Positions 7,537 through 13,250 of a stretch of 13,250 nt of DNA are shown in pieces. A program made the translations under genes and the position numbers. A model generated the notes under the pieces. The model saw only the letters and a list, made by a program, of their open reading frames with translations. It ran no database searches and was not told the DNA's origin. This stretch comes from Methanobacteriota archaeon. Its GTDB lineage: Archaea > Thermoplasmatota > Poseidoniia > Poseidoniales > Poseidoniaceae. Each line of letters begins with the position of its first letter. Position 1 is the stretch's first letter. The DNA lies in NCBI GenBank assembly GCA_011525095.1, contig WTIV01000092.1, positions 1 through 13,250 on the forward strand, in the 5' to 3' direction.

Positions 7537-8585
7537 TCTCTAGTCACCTCCATTGAGGATACCCTATTTGCTAGCAAGTACAACGCTAGCCCGTTCATAA
7601 CTACAACCGAGACAAGGCTCCATACCCAAGGGTGCTGATAGGTCATCTCTGTACCAATAAGCGCTTGACATACATGAGCTACAGAATCGTAAGGTGAAAT
7701 GATGTATAGCAGGGACCTTTCGAATAATGCGTCTACTATTGCTGCAATCGAACGAGTCCCCATTAGTATTGCAATTAGACCAATAGCAGGGAAGAATCTA
7801 CCACGAGAGATGCTAGATAGAGCCAATCCGATGGATGTGTAGGTAAATGAGAGAATAATTCCGCATCCAAACGCCGCTAAGAACATCGGGAATGTATCAA
7901 TAATCCAAGCCCATCCTTTGCCCATTACTAGGATGTCGACAAAGTAGTAAGCAGCCAAAGTCCCATTGATGATGAATAGTAAAATCAAGCAGACAGACAA
8001 GAATTTCATCGCTGTGTAATCGAACCGATTTATGGGTCTTGAAAAGTAAAGTGCGCTTGTTCCATGGGACCTGTCCTCTGAAATTATTCCACCGACTAAT
8101 AGTGCTGCTACAATAGGGTAGTACAGAATGTTCCTAGGAAAGAAGCCCATTACGTGTCCATACAAATTGTCTCGGTTAACTCCCCAGATGTCATACAACG
8201 TAGGCTCGCCTATCATTCCGAAAAGCAGAGCGAGTGCTACATCTGTCATCGACGCAATGATCACAAAGAAAATAAATAGCCTAGTTGGAATATTCCAAGG
8301 TCTGTGACCTTTCTTGAATATGCCAAGGATGTGATGGCGCAATATAGCCCAGTTTCTCATCCATCTTGGATTGAGTGTTCCTTCCCAGGGTGTGTAAATT
8401 TGTTCAAAAATTTGGCCCTGTGGAGACGATGCGACCTTCGCAGAAGTCTCTTCGTCTCCGGTGTCTGCCGACCATGCTGCTTGCATCTTTGTTTGTCCGG
8501 TAACTGGAGTTTCTGCTCCATAGGTTTCCACCTTCCCATGAACCGGTTCAAATGGCTCTTCGCCAGCCGATTCGTTTTCTGTCAT
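7533..8585 (-). CDS. ABC-2 type permease (permease 1)
   Basis: A 350-residue membrane subunit of an ABC exporter. Residues 1-100 are an acidic, low-complexity cytoplasmic tail followed by a basic stretch (RWMRNWAILRHHILGIFKKGHR) before the first membrane segment. Six segments are visible at about 102-124, 152-168, 194-216, 232-254, 264-284 and 320-340. The cytoplasmic loop after TM2, GIISEDRSHGTSALYFSRPI (166-185), is the ABC-2 permease hallmark. The second half contains no large extracellular domain, unlike permease 2. ATG 8585 directly abuts the ATPase 1 stop (TAG then ATG) and is preceded by GGGGGGAT. Its stop overlaps the ATPase 2 start by 4 nt. It is probably the partner of ATPase 1; the substrate is unknown. 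Confidence 0.88.
   Translation of the reverse strand: MTENESAGEEPFEPVHGKVETYGAETPVTGQTKMQAAWSADTGDEETSAKVASSPQGQIFEQIYTPWEGTLNPRWMRNWAILRHHILGIFKKGHRPWNIPTRLFIFFVIIASMTDVALALLFGMIGEPTLYDIWGVNRDNLYGHVMGFFPRNILYYPIVAALLVGGIISEDRSHGTSALYFSRPINRFDYTAMKFLSVCLILLFIINGTLAAYYFVDILVMGKGWAWIIDTFPMFLAAFGCGIILSFTYTSIGLALSSISRGRFFPAIGLIAILMGTRSIAAIVDALFERSLLYIISPYDSVAHVCQALIGTEMTYQHPWVWSLVSVVVMNGLALYLLANRVSSMEVTRE
7544..7551 (-). promoter_or_regulatory. Shine-Dalgarno deciding the ATPase 2 start
   Basis: GGAGGTGA lies within the end of permease 1, 7 nt before ATG 7536. It selects the first of two adjacent ATG codons (7536 and 7533). Confidence 0.65.
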
Positions 8586-9545
8586 CTAAATCCCCCCAAG
8601 TAGGTCATCAGTGCTCTTTACGTCCTGACCTAAACGTTCCATAATTACCAGAAATAAATCTTCAAGAGTTGCTTCGTGGTCATGCATTCTTCTAACCTGG
8701 GTTCCAACGTCTGCTGCTGCTTGTAGGATGTTGCCATAGGTATCTTCACCTGTATGACCAATTCTCATAACACGTCCTTCACGCCTTACTTTCATACCTC
8801 TATCCTTGAGTGTTTCTTCCATTTTTCCTGCAGATCCCCAAACATGTATTTCGACTTCTTTGTCAATCGCTTTGAGATCCTCAATTTTCCCTTGAGCAGC
8901 CAATTTTCCTTTGTGTAGTAACACGATATTCTCGCAAACTCTCTCCACATCATCCATCAAATGTGATGCCATGAGAACCGAACGTTGGCCCTCATTCACG
9001 GTTATCTCGAGAGTGTTTAGCATGAATTCTCTAGCCTTTGCATCCAAGCCATTGCTCGGCTCATCCGCAATTATCAATTTAGGGTCGTGAATTAGTGCAC
9101 AAGCCAATTTTGTAGCTTGCTTCATACCCGTTGAGAATGATTCAACTTCCCTGTATCTTTGCTCACCCAATCCGACGTAATCTAAGGCTTGGTGAGCCCT
9201 TTGAAGGGCTACTGCTGGATTCATCCCAATTAATTCCCCACTGTATTTTACTTGGTGAATTGCATCCATATTGGGATTTAGTGCATCATATTCCGGCATG
9301 TATCCAATGTTTTGGCGTATTAAGTCGCCCTGTGTTCTGACATCGTAACCCAGAACCTTTCCCTCACCTGATGTAAGTTGAATTAGCCCGAGTATAGTCT
9401 TCAGGAAAGTGGATTTCCCTGCACCATTTGGACCTAACAATCCAGTTGCACCTCTTTCGATTTTGATGTTTAATGAATCAAGTGCAACATGAGGCCCGTA
9501 GGCTTTGGTCAAGTCGGTTGATTCGATAATCAAATCCTTGACCAT
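8586..9545 (-). CDS. ABC-2 exporter ATP-binding protein (ATPase 1)
   Basis: A 319-residue ABC ATPase. Walker A is GPNGAGKST (38-46), the Q-loop position is IGYMPEYD (Glu for Gln), the signature is FSTGMKQAT (137-145), Walker B is LIIADEP (157-163) and the switch histidine is H195 in ASH. The C-terminal domain (about 225-319) ends with EATLEDLFLVIMERLG, the usual tail of CcmA-like exporters. The open frame continues upstream to 9668, but that extension lies inside tgtA and is basic, non-conserved sequence. ATG 9545 gives the expected MVKDLIIESTDLTKAYG start. No Shine-Dalgarno precedes ATG 9545, and a TATA-like element about 30 bp upstream suggests that the ABC unit may have its own leaderless promoter in addition to read-through from tgtA. 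Confidence 0.92.
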   Translation of the reverse strand: MVKDLIIESTDLTKAYGPHVALDSLNIKIERGATGLLGPNGAGKSTFLKTILGLIQLTSGEGKVLGYDVRTQGDLIRQNIGYMPEYDALNPNMDAIHQVKYSGELIGMNPAVALQRAHQALDYVGLGEQRYREVESFSTGMKQATKLACALIHDPKLIIADEPSNGLDAKAREFMLNTLEITVNEGQRSVLMASHLMDDVERVCENIVLLHKGKLAAQGKIEDLKAIDKEVEIHVWGSAGKMEETLKDRGMKVRREGRVMRIGHTGEDTYGNILQAAADVGTQVRRMHDHEATLEDLFLVIMERLGQDVKSTDDLLGGI

Positions 9546-9571
9546 GTATCTTTTACAGACTGATGGGCTAA

Positions 9572-9579
9572 TGAATATG
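9572..9579 (-). promoter_or_regulatory. TATA-like box for the ABC exporter genes
   Basis: Minus-strand CATATTCA, centred about 30 bp before ATG 9545 of ATPase 1, which lacks a Shine-Dalgarno. Together with the hairpin just before it, this suggests a transcriptional boundary between tgtA and the ABC unit. The match to the archaeal consensus is only partial. Confidence 0.22.
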
Positions 9580-9594
9580 CCCCTTTTAGGGGCA
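9578..9594 (-). terminator. Hairpin at the tgtA stop codon
   Basis: TGCCCC, 5-nt loop TAAAA, GGGGCA: a perfect 6-bp GC-rich stem whose loop contains the tgtA TAA stop (9588-9586). No strong U-run follows on the minus strand, and archaeal intrinsic termination depends mainly on T-rich tracts. It may therefore act as an mRNA stabiliser or a weak attenuator between tgtA and the ABC genes rather than a full terminator. Confidence 0.3.
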
Positions 9595-11757
9595 CCCTTC
9601 TCGTACTTTGATTGCAATTCCTTTTTTGAACGTGGATAATTCCTCTGGCGTCGACTGTGACCTGCCAATGGCCAACAATTCGCCAGATTGATTCACAATA
9701 AGCACAGTTTCATCCGGTCTCGTCCATTCATCACACGCAAGTACGAAGCCGTGCATTACATTTCTTCCTTGCTTGACGAATGGTTCCGCATCACTGTCGA
9801 CAACGACCCACGCAAGGCCATTACCACTGCAATCAGATTTTTTCTTTGTTCCAAAACTTTTGGGAACTGGAATCTTACGCAACGAATGAAGCATTTTTGC
9901 TCCCTCGACAGTCAGTGATAGGCCTCCCTCTGCCAATCTCGGAGATACAATGTGAGCTCCGTTTGAATTGATTACATTTCGAATTCTTCCTGTTCTACTC
10001 ATGACGTATGTAGAGTCTGCCATAATGTCTGCAGCATCACGATAATTCATATTGTAAAGTACGCACATTTTGTCAATAATTTGCCTGGTTTTGTTTGCCT
10101 CAATGTCTCTTTCAGTGGGTCCAATGCCTAAAATTTCGAACACGCGATTGTGTAAATCCTCGGTATCTGAAATATCAATCGGGATAACTCTCCTATTTAC
10201 TAAGCCGAATTTTTCCAGATCTGACTGTATTTTGATGTGGTCTAGAGCCCCATTCCACATCCAACTTGGGCCTTCAACATGGGCCCATGGGTTTAGGTCC
10301 TCAAGGCCGTAAGGAACTATACCGATCGGGGTTTGGATAAACAATTCATAGTCCAAGTTGCTAATTCTATCGACTAATTCTCCGATTTTGTCTCTCCACG
10401 GGGGTGTTGTACCGTGGAAAACAATTACATCACCCCGCTTTTGTGATTGCCATCTTGAGTGCAAATTTCTCATTGCCATCTGTATGTGTGGTCGGTTGAA
10501 TGTGTCGTTTCCTCCCCAAGATTCCCCGCCATTTCTAGGGGTTTGTTGTGCTGAAACTAACCAATCCCAGTTTTCTTCCCAGCGACCTTTTTCTTCTCCG
10601 GTCTCCTTTGATGCACTGATTTCGTCAAGAATTAGTGGTTCAAGAATCGCTTTTGATGGATTGGTAGTGAGCCACAAAAAGGCCTCGCGCAGGGCAGGAT
10701 GCTGATGACTCCTTCTCTCTGCTAGCCTCCATATGGTGCCATCTCGAACCGCTTGTCTGCACCTAGATAATTCCTGAAGAGTAACCTCTAGATTGAACCT
10801 CGAAAGTAAAATTGTTCTATCCTCCTTGTTCATTTTTCTAACCTCGGCGGGTGTGTGATTAGATACAGATGGCATAATTATAGGCCATTCTTCCATTTCT
10901 GAAATTTTTTCAGTTCCCCATGGAGTTAGCAATCTTCCATCTCTTGCGAATAAAACGTATGCTGCAGAATCGAACAAGTCTGCACCTAGCGCAATCAGCA
11001 TCGGGAATAACATTGGATGCCCACAACCGAACATGTGCACAGGCCTATTTGGAGAGAGATTTGATTTCGTAGCGAGCATGATTTTTGCAAGGTTTGTGTA
11101 TTTCTGCTGCTCCATTACTGGTACAATTCCTCCGATTGGGTGAACACTGAAATTTAGTTCGCTCATTTTCTTAGCGCTCATAGCTCTCAATTCAGGGAAT
11201 ATCCCTCCTTGAATCGGTCCATTCAGCATCATTTCCTGGGCTGTTGAGATAGATGGTGTACTCCTTTTCACTGTTTCATTCACGGCCTCTTTGACTTGAG
11301 AGTATGTCATGTCAGGGCGTGTGAATACATCGAGCATTGTCGCAACATCTACACCAATGTCTTTCTGGAATTGGACAATTTCTTCAACTCCTACCTCAAC
11401 ATCTCCGTAAACGTATGATTGGAATGTCCCAGAGTCTGTCATTATCATACCCGGATAATCAAGCAATGAATGGACTCCGTCTGAAAGAGCAACAGACTTG
11501 AGTTTCTCATGTTTCCAAATTACGTATGAGTTAGTGATTAAGGCTTGAATTCCATATTTGTCCCACATTTCCCTCGGTTCAATAGTCCGGATGTTTGGAT
11601 TAATCACAGGCAGGAGACATGGTGTCTGTACGATGCCATGTTTAGTGTGCAATTTTCCTAACCTTGCTTGACCGTCTCTTGCGGTGATTTCGAATTTACC
11701 TTGGTCTTTTTCTCGGCATGGTTTTGGATCTTCTCTTGCACCGGTTCGCCACTTCAT
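9586..11757 (-). CDS. tgtA: Archaeal tRNA-guanine(15) transglycosylase TgtA with PUA domain, zinc site lost
   Basis: Expected to exchange guanine 15 in the tRNA D-loop for preQ0, the first tRNA step of archaeosine synthesis. The 723-residue product has a TGT barrel (about 20-380) with catalytic Asp D108 in MTDSGTFQ and nucleophile D263 in FDSAAY, plus GGIVP and MFGCGHP. A C-terminal PUA domain covers about 648-721, preceded by SRTGRIRNV and LTVEGAK blocks typical of archaeal TGTs. The family zinc motif CxCxxC...H is absent: the aligned residues are I293, M295, V298 and F321. At 723 residues it exceeds the roughly 580 of Pyrococcus TgtA. The extra length falls between barrel and PUA, where 443-508 resembles the ArcS DUF5591 domain. 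The open frame reaches TTG 11763, but GAGGTGG (11771-11765) sits 7 nt before ATG 11757, which I prefer. The NifU-domain gene ends 12 nt upstream. Confidence 0.92.
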   Translation of the reverse strand: MKWRTGAREDPKPCREKDQGKFEITARDGQARLGKLHTKHGIVQTPCLLPVINPNIRTIEPREMWDKYGIQALITNSYVIWKHEKLKSVALSDGVHSLLDYPGMIMTDSGTFQSYVYGDVEVGVEEIVQFQKDIGVDVATMLDVFTRPDMTYSQVKEAVNETVKRSTPSISTAQEMMLNGPIQGGIFPELRAMSAKKMSELNFSVHPIGGIVPVMEQQKYTNLAKIMLATKSNLSPNRPVHMFGCGHPMLFPMLIALGADLFDSAAYVLFARDGRLLTPWGTEKISEMEEWPIIMPSVSNHTPAEVRKMNKEDRTILLSRFNLEVTLQELSRCRQAVRDGTIWRLAERRSHQHPALREAFLWLTTNPSKAILEPLILDEISASKETGEEKGRWEENWDWLVSAQQTPRNGGESWGGNDTFNRPHIQMAMRNLHSRWQSQKRGDVIVFHGTTPPWRDKIGELVDRISNLDYELFIQTPIGIVPYGLEDLNPWAHVEGPSWMWNGALDHIKIQSDLEKFGLVNRRVIPIDISDTEDLHNRVFEILGIGPTERDIEANKTRQIIDKMCVLYNMNYRDAADIMADSTYVMSRTGRIRNVINSNGAHIVSPRLAEGGLSLTVEGAKMLHSLRKIPVPKSFGTKKKSDCSGNGLAWVVVDSDAEPFVKQGRNVMHGFVLACDEWTRPDETVLIVNQSGELLAIGRSQSTPEELSTFKKGIAIKVREGCP

Positions 11758-11764
11758 AACCAAA

Positions 11765-11771
11765 CCACCTC
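11765..11771 (-). promoter_or_regulatory. Shine-Dalgarno deciding the tgtA start
   Basis: GAGGTGG overlaps the TGA stop of the NifU-domain gene. It is 7 nt from ATG 11757 but only 1 nt from the in-frame TTG at 11763, so the ATG is the better start. Confidence 0.65.
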
Positions 11772-12207
11772 ATACGAAATCGACTTCGCCATGTGCTAGA
11801 ATGAATTCTCTTCCCAATTCGTCGAATGTGTCCAATAGACTTGAACAAAAGCTAACCTTAGTGATTTCATCATCACTTTCTAAGTCGTTTTTTACTCCTT
11901 GAAGCGTACCAGGTGCGGCGCCACAGGACAGGCAAGCACCGGTCAAATCCAATACGAAATGGTATCCATCATCCTCCTTGACGGAGCTTGTCACAGAGAT
12001 GCCTCCACCGTGACCATCTAGCGCCGCTCTAACTTGTCCTAATCTGGCGAGCAAAGCAGGAACCATTTCTTCTACGTCATCAAGGGACATGTTCCGAAGA
12101 TTTTCATCCATCTCGACATCAGCGGTTTCTGCAATTCTGCGCTTGGCTTCGACCTCCATTGCAGCCGCAGCCTCAAGGCGGTACTGCTCTAGAATGTCGT
12201 CATCCAT
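11770..12207 (-). CDS. NifU C-terminal domain protein (Fe-S cluster scaffold/carrier)
   Basis: A 145-residue protein. Residues 1-50 are a charged helical extension. Residues 52-120 match the NifU C-terminal (Nfu) domain: VRAALDGHGGG (59-69), then a beta strand and GACLSCGAAPGTL (90-102). The CxxC pair C92/C95 would bind a [4Fe-4S] cluster between two subunits. The usual CxxCP proline is replaced (CLSCG). The tail contains another Cys (C121) of unknown role. Nfu proteins take clusters from the Suf scaffold and deliver them to apo-enzymes. Placement head-to-head with sufC-sufB supports that job. It is the first gene of the minus-strand run and directly precedes tgtA, sharing its transcript by position. 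No Shine-Dalgarno precedes ATG 12207. Confidence 0.88.
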   Translation of the reverse strand: MDDDILEQYRLEAAAAMEVEAKRRIAETADVEMDENLRNMSLDDVEEMVPALLARLGQVRAALDGHGGGISVTSSVKEDDGYHFVLDLTGACLSCGAAPGTLQGVKNDLESDDEITKVSFCSSLLDTFDELGREFILAHGEVDFV

Positions 12208-12219
12208 GGGTACCCGTCA

Positions 12220-12238
12220 GGTTCTGTCTTCAAGAACC
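12220..12238. promoter_or_regulatory. Perfect inverted repeat in the sufC / NifU-domain divergent promoter region
   Basis: GGTTCT, 7 bp spacer, AGAACC. It lies 13 bp before the NifU-domain start and about 64 bp before sufC. Two exact 6-bp arms at one helical turn centre-to-centre are what a dimeric regulator would bind, so it is a candidate operator. It could equally be a chance palindrome or a small leader hairpin. Confidence 0.3.
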
Positions 12239-12250
12239 CTCGCTTTTGCA

Positions 12251-12258
12251 AGAATAAA
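12251..12258 (-). promoter_or_regulatory. TATA-like box for the NifU-domain / tgtA operon
   Basis: Minus-strand TTTATTCT, about 47 bp before ATG 12207. A start about 26 bp downstream would fall near 12229, inside the inverted repeat at 12220-12238, so a repressor bound there could cover the transcription start. This is an inference from spacing only. Confidence 0.28.
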
Positions 12259-12272
12259 CGCTTGTACAGTCA

Positions 12273-12280
12273 TTCATAAA
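12273..12280 (+). promoter_or_regulatory. TATA-like box for sufC
   Basis: TTCATAAA centred about 26 bp before ATG 12302. Archaeal TATA boxes sit about 26 bp before the transcription start, so this would place the start at the ATG and give a leaderless sufC mRNA. That agrees with the absence of a Shine-Dalgarno. It is judged by eye only, and no clear purine-rich BRE is visible. Confidence 0.35.
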
Positions 12281-12301
12281 GGTGTGACGTTAGGGCCCAA
12301 C

Positions 12302-13042
12302 ATGGGAGCCGAGATGCTGAGCATCGAGAACCTTCACGTCAGTGTCGAAGATACTGAGATTATCAAGGGTTTATCCTTGAAAATTAACCTTGGTGAAGTT
12401 CATGCAATAATGGGTAGAAACGGCTCAGGTAAATCGACCTTGGCCAGCGTAGTTATGGGCCACCCAGCCTATGAAGTGACTTCAGGCTCAATCAAGTTCA
12501 AGGGACAACCGCTCGAGGAATTGGAAGTCTATGAGCGTGCACGAGCTGGTATGTTCTTGTCTTTCCAATATCCATCCTCGATTCCTGGCGTACAGGTTGG
12601 TACCTTCCTAAGAAAGTCTGTTGCTGCAGTTCGAGGAGATGATGCTCCAAGCGCAAGAGAGTTCAGAAAAGAATTGAAAGCACACATGGAAGCGCTAGAA
12701 ATGGACAAATCCTTCCTATCAAGATATGTTAACGACGGGTTCAGTGGCGGCGAAAAGAAGAGGCTGGAAATTCTTCAGATGCTGTTGCTAAACCCAACCC
12801 TTGCACTACTTGACGAGACAGACTCCGGACTAGATATTGACGCACTGAGGGTTGTTTCTGACGGCATTAATAGCATAACGCCAACCGCAGGGTGCCTACT
12901 AATTACTCACTATCAGAGGCTACTAGACCATGTTAAACCTGATTTCGTTCACGTTATGATTGACGGTAAAATCGTAAAGACTGGTGGTCCTGAACTTGCA
13001 ACTGAATTAGAATCCAAAGGTTACGATTGGTTAGAGGAGTGA
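12302..13042 (+). CDS. sufC: SufC, Fe-S cluster assembly ATPase
   Basis: A cytosolic ABC-type ATPase of the SUF system that drives conformational change in SufB/SufD during iron-sulfur cluster assembly. The 246 residues are the usual length and strikingly close to bacterial SufC. Walker A is GRNGSGKST (38-46), the Q-loop is SFQYPSSIPGV, the signature is FSGGEKKR (147-154), Walker B is LALLDE (167-172) followed by the D-loop TDSGLDIDAL, and the switch histidine is H203 in ITHYQR. The open frame extends upstream to 12089 but that part lies across the NifU-domain gene on the other strand and has no similarity. ATG 12302 fits, with ATG 12314 (MLSIENLHV) as an alternative that matches the start of E. 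coli SufC. No Shine-Dalgarno is seen and a TATA-like box lies about 26 bp upstream, so a leaderless transcript is likely. sufB follows after 9 nt. Confidence 0.95.
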   Translation: MGAEMLSIENLHVSVEDTEIIKGLSLKINLGEVHAIMGRNGSGKSTLASVVMGHPAYEVTSGSIKFKGQPLEELEVYERARAGMFLSFQYPSSIPGVQVGTFLRKSVAAVRGDDAPSAREFRKELKAHMEALEMDKSFLSRYVNDGFSGGEKKRLEILQMLLLNPTLALLDETDSGLDIDALRVVSDGINSITPTAGCLLITHYQRLLDHVKPDFVHVMIDGKIVKTGGPELATELESKGYDWLEE

Positions 13043-13051
13043 GGTGAGGTA

Positions 13052-13250
13052 ATGAGCGGAGATATTGCAAGAGACGCAGTCGGTGATTATCAGTATGGAT
13101 TCCATGATCCAGAGAATGCTACTATTCGATTCGATAAGGGACTCTCAGAACAGGTTGTTATCGATATTTCTGAGCTAAAGAACGAGCCAAAGTGGATGAC
13201 TGACATCAGGGTCAAAGCTTACCGCAGGTTCATGGAAATGCCAATGCCAA
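13052..13250 (+). CDS. sufB: SufB, Fe-S cluster assembly scaffold, 5' portion only
   Basis: The first 66 residues of a SufB-type scaffold, cut by the right edge. The translation from ATG 13052 contains YQYGFHDPENATIRFDKGLS and then the family hallmark ISELKNEPKWMTDIRVKAY, with a PMP at the edge. Those match the N-terminal region of SufB rather than SufD. The SufBC(D) complex builds [4Fe-4S] clusters on SufB. A GAGGTGAGGT ribosome-binding site at 13041-13050 precedes the start and overlaps the sufC stop, so translation is coupled. Whether sufD follows cannot be seen. The cysteine and histidine cluster ligands of SufB lie in the missing C-terminal part. Confidence 0.93.
   Translation, partial: MSGDIARDAVGDYQYGFHDPENATIRFDKGLSEQVVIDISELKNEPKWMTDIRVKAYRRFMEMPMP

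Noticed and set aside
9546..9668. Upstream extension of ABC ATPase 1 by 41 residues
   Set aside because: It overlaps the PUA domain end of tgtA and is non-conserved basic sequence. ATG 9545 gives the family start.
10864..10881. Frameshift or assembly error as the cause of the missing zinc motif in TgtA
   Set aside because: The frame is continuous, conserved residues flank the site on both sides without a gap, and the distant His is also replaced. A local error is therefore unlikely.
12089..12301. Long N-terminal extension of SufC
   Set aside because: It is the complement of the NifU-domain gene start plus the intergenic region, has Ser/Ala/Arg-rich shadow composition, and has no counterpart in SufC proteins.
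1..13250. CRISPR arrays, insertion sequences, tRNA or rRNA genes, integration sites
   Set aside because: No direct-repeat arrays, transposase-like frames, tRNA cloverleaf or rRNA-like sequence was seen, and nearly the whole window is occupied by coding genes.

Overview
The window looks like a chromosomal segment of an uncultured marine euryarchaeon, most likely Poseidoniales (Marine Group II) or a close relative. The archaeal signature genes are a CTP-dependent riboflavin kinase (RibK/DUF120), an archaeal-type tRNA-guanine transglycosylase with a PUA domain (TgtA), a bacterial-like SufC-SufB pair and an ABC permease carrying an acidic DxDxDG calcium-binding loop. The taxonomic call is an inference from gene content and moderate GC; no rRNA or other marker is present.

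Layout. On the left, a Kbl-like PLP enzyme (minus strand, its C-terminus cut by the window edge) is divergent from ribK (plus strand). ribK overlaps tail-to-tail with truA. From 12207 down to 1599 there are ten consecutive minus-strand genes: NifU-domain protein, tgtA, ABC ATPase 1, ABC permease 1, ABC ATPase 2, ABC permease 2, a tryptophan-rich CrtC/AttH-like protein, a membrane protein with a bacterial PH domain, a TPR protein, and truA. Spacing is tight, with several 1-4 nt stop/start overlaps. To the right, sufC and the beginning of sufB run on the plus strand, divergent from the NifU-domain gene across a 94-bp shared promoter region.

How the genes work together. The right end is an iron-sulfur assembly locus: SufC ATPase, SufB scaffold and a divergent NifU-type carrier. 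tgtA and truA modify tRNA (preQ0/archaeosine at position 15, and pseudouridine in the anticodon arm). The centre encodes two ATPase-permease pairs that probably form one heteromeric ABC-2 exporter or two related ones, followed by a translationally coupled lipocalin-like protein of unknown role.

The strongest oddity is in tgtA. All four zinc ligands expected for the archaeal TGT family are replaced by hydrophobic residues in an ungapped alignment, while both catalytic aspartates are retained. The protein is also longer than usual and contains a stretch resembling the ArcS DUF5591 domain with a degraded active-site motif. I saw no mobile element, CRISPR array, tRNA or rRNA. No gap between genes exceeds 100 bases.
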